A stretch of DNA of 64,000 nucleotides from assembly GCF_001559075.2 (NCBI RefSeq), contig NZ_CP014015.2, positions 2,976,001 to 3,040,000 of the forward strand. The letters are read 5' to 3'. The notes under the pieces were generated by a model. The model was not told the DNA's origin, did no database searches, and saw nothing but the letters and a program-made list of their open reading frames with translations. How positions within the stretch are numbered: the stretch's first letter is position 1; the number at the start of each line of letters is the position of its first letter. The stretch is from Citrobacter amalonaticus (GTDB taxonomy: Bacteria; Pseudomonadota; Gammaproteobacteria; Enterobacterales; Enterobacteriaceae). Both the position numbers and the translations under genes were made by a program. Shown piece after piece: positions 60,160 through 64,000 of this stretch.

Positions 60160-60936
60160 TTAAAACGTCAGGGTTTCTCCATCTTCCGGCACCCGGACAT
60201 ATTCTGCAATCTGGTTATCGCGCGCGTATTCCCTGAGCGCCGCGCGTGTCAGCAGGCAGTGGTTTACCGCCTCCATGTGAATCGCCACAATCTGCGCGTC
60301 GGGCAGAACGAAGTGGGTTTTCAGCACATCTTCTGCCCCCATGATAATGGCGCCAAAACCGATCACATGCGCAAACCCGGCATTGAGGACCACCACATCC
60401 GGCTGGAAAGAAACCATATTGGCTTCAACCTCATCGCGCCAGATCGTATCGCCGACCAGATACAGCGTTTTTTCCTGTGGATGCTGGAAAATAATCCCGC
60501 AGGCATCGCCCAACCGCTCAGCCATGGCGGGAATGGCGTACAGCCGGTCGGAGCCGTGCTGACCGCCAGTTTTGCGCAGGGAGATCTCACCCAATCGGGT
60601 ATCGTCGGTCAGCACGGTGAGTTGACTGAAACCCTGTTCCCGCAGGATTTGCGCATCCTGGTCGTTTTGCACATAAATCGGCTTCTCTTTCGGCACGACC
60701 TTTGCGGCGACCTCGTCCCAGTGATCCGCATGGAGATGGGTGACAATCAGGGCATCGGCCTGTAACAGGGTGTCGATGTCGCACGGAAGTTCCACCGTCG
60801 GATTACGGATGTCGGCCCGCGCCGTGCCGGGAAAACCGGGATATGCGCCTTGAGGGGCGAGCATCGGATCGACAAGAAAGGTTTTGCCGCCAAAGGTAAT
60901 CAACTGGGTGGCGTTGCGAATAAGGGTAATGTTCAT
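60160..60936 (-). CDS. MBL-fold metal-dependent hydrolase (UlaG-like)
   Basis: A 258-residue metallo-beta-lactamase-fold protein. The metal site is THLHADHWDE near residues 67-76, with further ligands likely in VGDTIWRDE and IHMEAVNH. I start at ATG 60936 (MNITLIRNATQL), preceded by GGAG; the frame stays open another 228 bases without family sequence. The LVDPMLAPQGAYPGFPGTARADIRNPTVELP stretch marks the subgroup of uncharacterised enterobacterial lactonase-like hydrolases. Cytoplasmic. Substrate unknown; it is probably co-expressed with and controlled by the GlxA-like regulator downstream. Confidence 0.85.
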   Translation of the reverse strand: MNITLIRNATQLITFGGKTFLVDPMLAPQGAYPGFPGTARADIRNPTVELPCDIDTLLQADALIVTHLHADHWDEVAAKVVPKEKPIYVQNDQDAQILREQGFSQLTVLTDDTRLGEISLRKTGGQHGSDRLYAIPAMAERLGDACGIIFQHPQEKTLYLVGDTIWRDEVEANMVSFQPDVVVLNAGFAHVIGFGAIIMGAEDVLKTHFVLPDAQIVAIHMEAVNHCLLTRAALREYARDNQIAEYVRVPEDGETLTF

Positions 60937-61328
60937 GGTGATACTCCACGTGAGGGGGCTAGTGGTGTCATCGTAGAGTGTTGACCAGAAGCTGAATGTG
61001 GGCAAATGGGCGAATAACGATGGGATTGGGCCAATTGTCTGCCTCACCCGTTGGCATGAGGTGTAACAGAACGTTCCCACTTTCGTCTTAGCGCCGGAGG
61101 ATATTTCCCCTGCCAGAGTGTAGATAACCCCTTGAAGTGGAGGCGTTATGAGCTGGCGACCCATTCTGTATCTGATTGTGACTCCTGATCCTGCATTAAG
61201 CGCCCGGCGTGGGTTTTTGCGACTGGTGCAACGCTAACGGTATGTCGGGAATTGCGCGCGAGCGCGGATCCCCGTCGTTAGCGCTGTGTTAGGGTGACTG
61301 TTCTCGTTCGCAAAACAGGAGCCTTATC
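60937..61328. other. Divergent intergenic region MBL hydrolase / mmuM
   Basis: 392 bases with promoters for both sides. One 29-codon ORF (61148-61237) with a strong ribosome site is listed separately. I see no operator that I can name. Confidence 0.4.
61148..61237 (+). CDS. Possible 29-residue small protein or leader peptide
   Basis: An ORF encoding MSWRPILYLIVTPDPALSAR and nine more residues starts at ATG 61148 behind a perfect GGAGG site six bases upstream. It would be a basic, partly hydrophobic peptide. It ends 91 bases before mmuM, so it could be a leader ORF of that gene. The only support is the ribosome site and position. Confidence 0.3.
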   Translation: MSWRPILYLIVTPDPALSARRGFLRLVQR

Positions 61329-62261
61329 ATGTCGCAACATAATCCGTTAAGCGCCCTTCTGGATAAGCAGGATTTCCTGTTGCTGGATGGCGCACTGGCG
61401 ACGGAGCTGGAAGCGCGTGGGTGTCATCTGGCCGACAGCCTGTGGTCAGCGAAAATCCTGCTGGAAAACCCGGAGCTCATCCGCGAAGTACACCTGGACT
61501 ATTTTCGGGCGGGGGCGCAGTGCGCCATTACCGCCAGCTATCAGGCGACGCCAGCGGGATTTGCCGCCTGCGGCTTTGATGAGGCGCAGGCGAAAGCGCT
61601 GATTGGTAAAAGTGTCGAACTGGCGCGTAAAGCGCGTGAGGCGTATCTGGCAGAAAATTCGCAGGCGGGCACGCTGCTGGTCGCCGGTTCCGTCGGGCCT
61701 TACGGCGCGTTTCTGGCTGATGGTTCGGAGTATCGTGGAGATTACGCGCTGAGCCGCGAAGCCTTTCAGACGTTCCACCGTCCGCGCGTGGAGGCGTTGC
61801 TGGATGCCGGGGCCGATCTGCTGGCCTGCGAAACGCTACCGAATTTTGCCGAGATTCAGGCGCTGGCGGCGTTGTTAACCGCATATCCACGTGCGCGGGT
61901 GTGGTTCTCTTTTACCCTGCGCGATAGCGAGCATCTGAGCGACGGCACGCCGCTGCGCGAGGTTGTGACGTTTCTCGAACATTATCCGCAGGTGGTGGCG
62001 ATGGGGATCAACTGTATTGCCCTGGAACAGGCCACCGCCGCTTTGCAGCATCTGTACGGCATAACGGCGCTGCCGCTGGTGGTCTATCCGAACAGCGGAG
62101 AGTATTACGATGCGAGCAGCAAAAGCTGGCATCACCACGATGAATCATGTGTGCGCCTGGCGGATTACCTGCCGCAGTGGCAGGCTGCCGGGGCGAAGTT
62201 GATTGGCGGGTGCTGTCGCACCACACCAAAGGATATCGCCGCGTTGAACGCGCAACGTTGA
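61329..62261 (+). CDS. mmuM: MmuM, homocysteine S-methyltransferase
   Basis: A 310-residue zinc-dependent enzyme, the E. coli MmuM length, that moves a methyl group from S-methylmethionine to homocysteine to give two methionines. The zinc ligands are Cys in MGINCIALEQ near residue 229 and the pair in GGCCRTTPKDI near 295-296. The N-terminal LLDGALATELEARG is typical. A CAGGAG site precedes the ATG. The partner permease gene mmuP, which precedes mmuM in E. coli, is not present upstream here. Confidence 0.95.
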   Translation: MSQHNPLSALLDKQDFLLLDGALATELEARGCHLADSLWSAKILLENPELIREVHLDYFRAGAQCAITASYQATPAGFAACGFDEAQAKALIGKSVELARKAREAYLAENSQAGTLLVAGSVGPYGAFLADGSEYRGDYALSREAFQTFHRPRVEALLDAGADLLACETLPNFAEIQALAALLTAYPRARVWFSFTLRDSEHLSDGTPLREVVTFLEHYPQVVAMGINCIALEQATAALQHLYGITALPLVVYPNSGEYYDASSKSWHHHDESCVRLADYLPQWQAAGAKLIGGCCRTTPKDIAALNAQR

Positions 62262-62397
62262 GTTTGTGCCGGGTGGCGGCGGATGCCTTACCCGGCCTAC
62301 AACTGTAATTGCCTGATGGCGCTACGCTTATCAGGCCTACAGCTGTAGCGGATAAGTAGGCCCGATAAGGCGTTAGCCGCCATCGGGCGACGAACTA
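62262..62397. repeat. REP/BIME cluster between mmuM and afuC
   Basis: Several REP units in alternating orientation: GCCGGGTGGCGGCGGATGCC with TTACCCGGCCTAC, then GCCTGATGGCGCTACGC with TATCAGGCCTAC, then GGCCCGATAAGGCGTTAGCC with CCATCGGGC. They fill the gap between two convergent genes. Confidence 0.85.
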
Positions 62398-63444
<1,047 letters not shown>

Positions 63445-63455
63445 AGTGCGCTCCA

Positions 63456-64000
63456 TTACGCCTGGTTTTTGGCTTTAGACCGGGAAATACGCGCTTCCCC
63501 AATCAGCCAGTCAAAGATGAAAATAATCGCCAGCATGACCACGATCAGAATCGACCCATAGGCAATCGCCACGCCGTACTCGCCGTCTTCCACGCGGTTC
63601 AGAATGTAGGCCGTTGCCACGCGGGTGTCCGGGGTGACGAGGAAGACAATCGCGCTGACGGTGGTGATGGCGCGCACGAAGCTGTAGATCAGCGCCGAGA
63701 GAATGGCCGGGCGCAACAGCGGCAGCAGAATGTGCGTGATAGTGCGTAAGCTCCCGGCACGCAGACTGAGCGAGGCTTCATCCAGTGATTTATCGATCTG
63801 GCCGAGCCCGGCGATCCCGGCGCGAATACCAACCGGGACGTTACGCATCACCATCGAGATAATGACAATCGCCGCCGTGCCGGTGAGGTATACCGGGGCG
63901 CTGTTAAAGGCAAGGATGTACGAAACGCCCGCCACGGTGCCCGGTACGGCAAAGCACAACATGGTGGTGAACTCGATGGTCTTTTTGCCTTTGAACTGCT
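63456..64000 (-). CDS. afuB: AfuB, permease of the AfuABC transporter, 5' part outside the window
   Basis: The frame is open from the right edge of the window to the TAA at 63456, leaving at least 181 codons of the C-terminal part. It shows several membrane helices and the permease EAA-loop region, seen as IDKSLDEASLSLRAGSLRTITHILLPLLRPAIL, which contacts the ATPase. An internal ATG at 63962 is not the real start because the frame continues upstream with protein-like sequence (KGKKTIEFTTM). The afuC start follows within ten bases, so both belong to one operon with a presumed afuA outside the window. Confidence 0.9.
   Translation of the reverse strand, partial: QFKGKKTIEFTTMLCFAVPGTVAGVSYILAFNSAPVYLTGTAAIVIISMVMRNVPVGIRAGIAGLGQIDKSLDEASLSLRAGSLRTITHILLPLLRPAILSALIYSFVRAITTVSAIVFLVTPDTRVATAYILNRVEDGEYGVAIAYGSILIVVMLAIIFIFDWLIGEARISRSKAKNQA

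Overview
The window comes from a member of the Enterobacteriaceae close to Escherichia, Salmonella and Citrobacter. A Citrobacter is my best guess. The evidence is a lac operon with a 360-residue LacI and an O1 operator that matches E. coli, a complete prpR/prpBCDE locus, and the E. coli-like backbone order yahN - yahO - prpR - prpBCDE - lacAYZ - lacI. An AfuC with near-E. coli sequence is also present. The codBA and cyn genes that separate prp from lac in E. coli K-12 are missing.

Layout. (1) 1-8124, minus: a giant cyclic beta-1,2-glucan synthase-like gene that runs off the left edge. (2) 8280-10441: a cold-shock block (zinc-ribbon small protein, CspH, divergent CspA-family gene), a small orphan gene and an H-NS paralogue. 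(3) 10863-16688: a CP4-57/YeeP-type accessory island module with YfjP GTPase, YfjR regulator, two exported small proteins, YfjQ, an ArdB/KlcA antirestriction protein, a RadC-family protein, a DUF987 protein and a CbeA/CbtA antitoxin-toxin pair. (4) 17316-21829: a xyloside module (AraC regulator, GPH symporter, GH43 beta-xylosidase) and a lone PTS EIIB. (5) 22167-28952: alcohol dehydrogenase, methyltransferase, LysR regulator, cupin plus Bcr-type efflux pump, and a POT peptide transporter. (6) 29554-39731: three classical autotransporters with a lipoprotein and YahN between them. Two of the autotransporters are tandem and share an almost identical beta-barrel. (7) 40559-52877: yahO, prpR, an inserted microcin locus, and prpBCDE. 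(8) 52930-59149: lacA, lacY, lacZ, lacI. (9) 59184-64000: a GlxA-like regulator, an MBL-fold hydrolase, mmuM, and afuC with partial afuB.

The most interesting system is at 42635-47040. A C39-peptidase ABC exporter and a HlyD-type adaptor lie divergent to a 118-residue glycine/asparagine-rich peptide with a textbook double-glycine leader. A small two-helix membrane protein follows and is the likely immunity protein. This AT-rich cassette sits exactly in the prpR-prpB divergent promoter, with PrpR-type palindromes left on both sides. I do not recognise the peptide as a known microcin. The exporter gene is broken by one base in a run of eight G, inside the ATPase signature region. That could be phase variation, a real lesion or a sequencing error.

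Working together: PrpBCDE runs the 2-methylcitrate cycle from propionate under the sigma-54 activator PrpR. LacZYA takes up and cleaves lactose under LacI and CRP. The xyloside symporter and GH43 enzyme probably do the same for xylo-oligosaccharides. The autotransporters, the periplasmic or exported glucan and the microcin act at the cell surface or on competitors.
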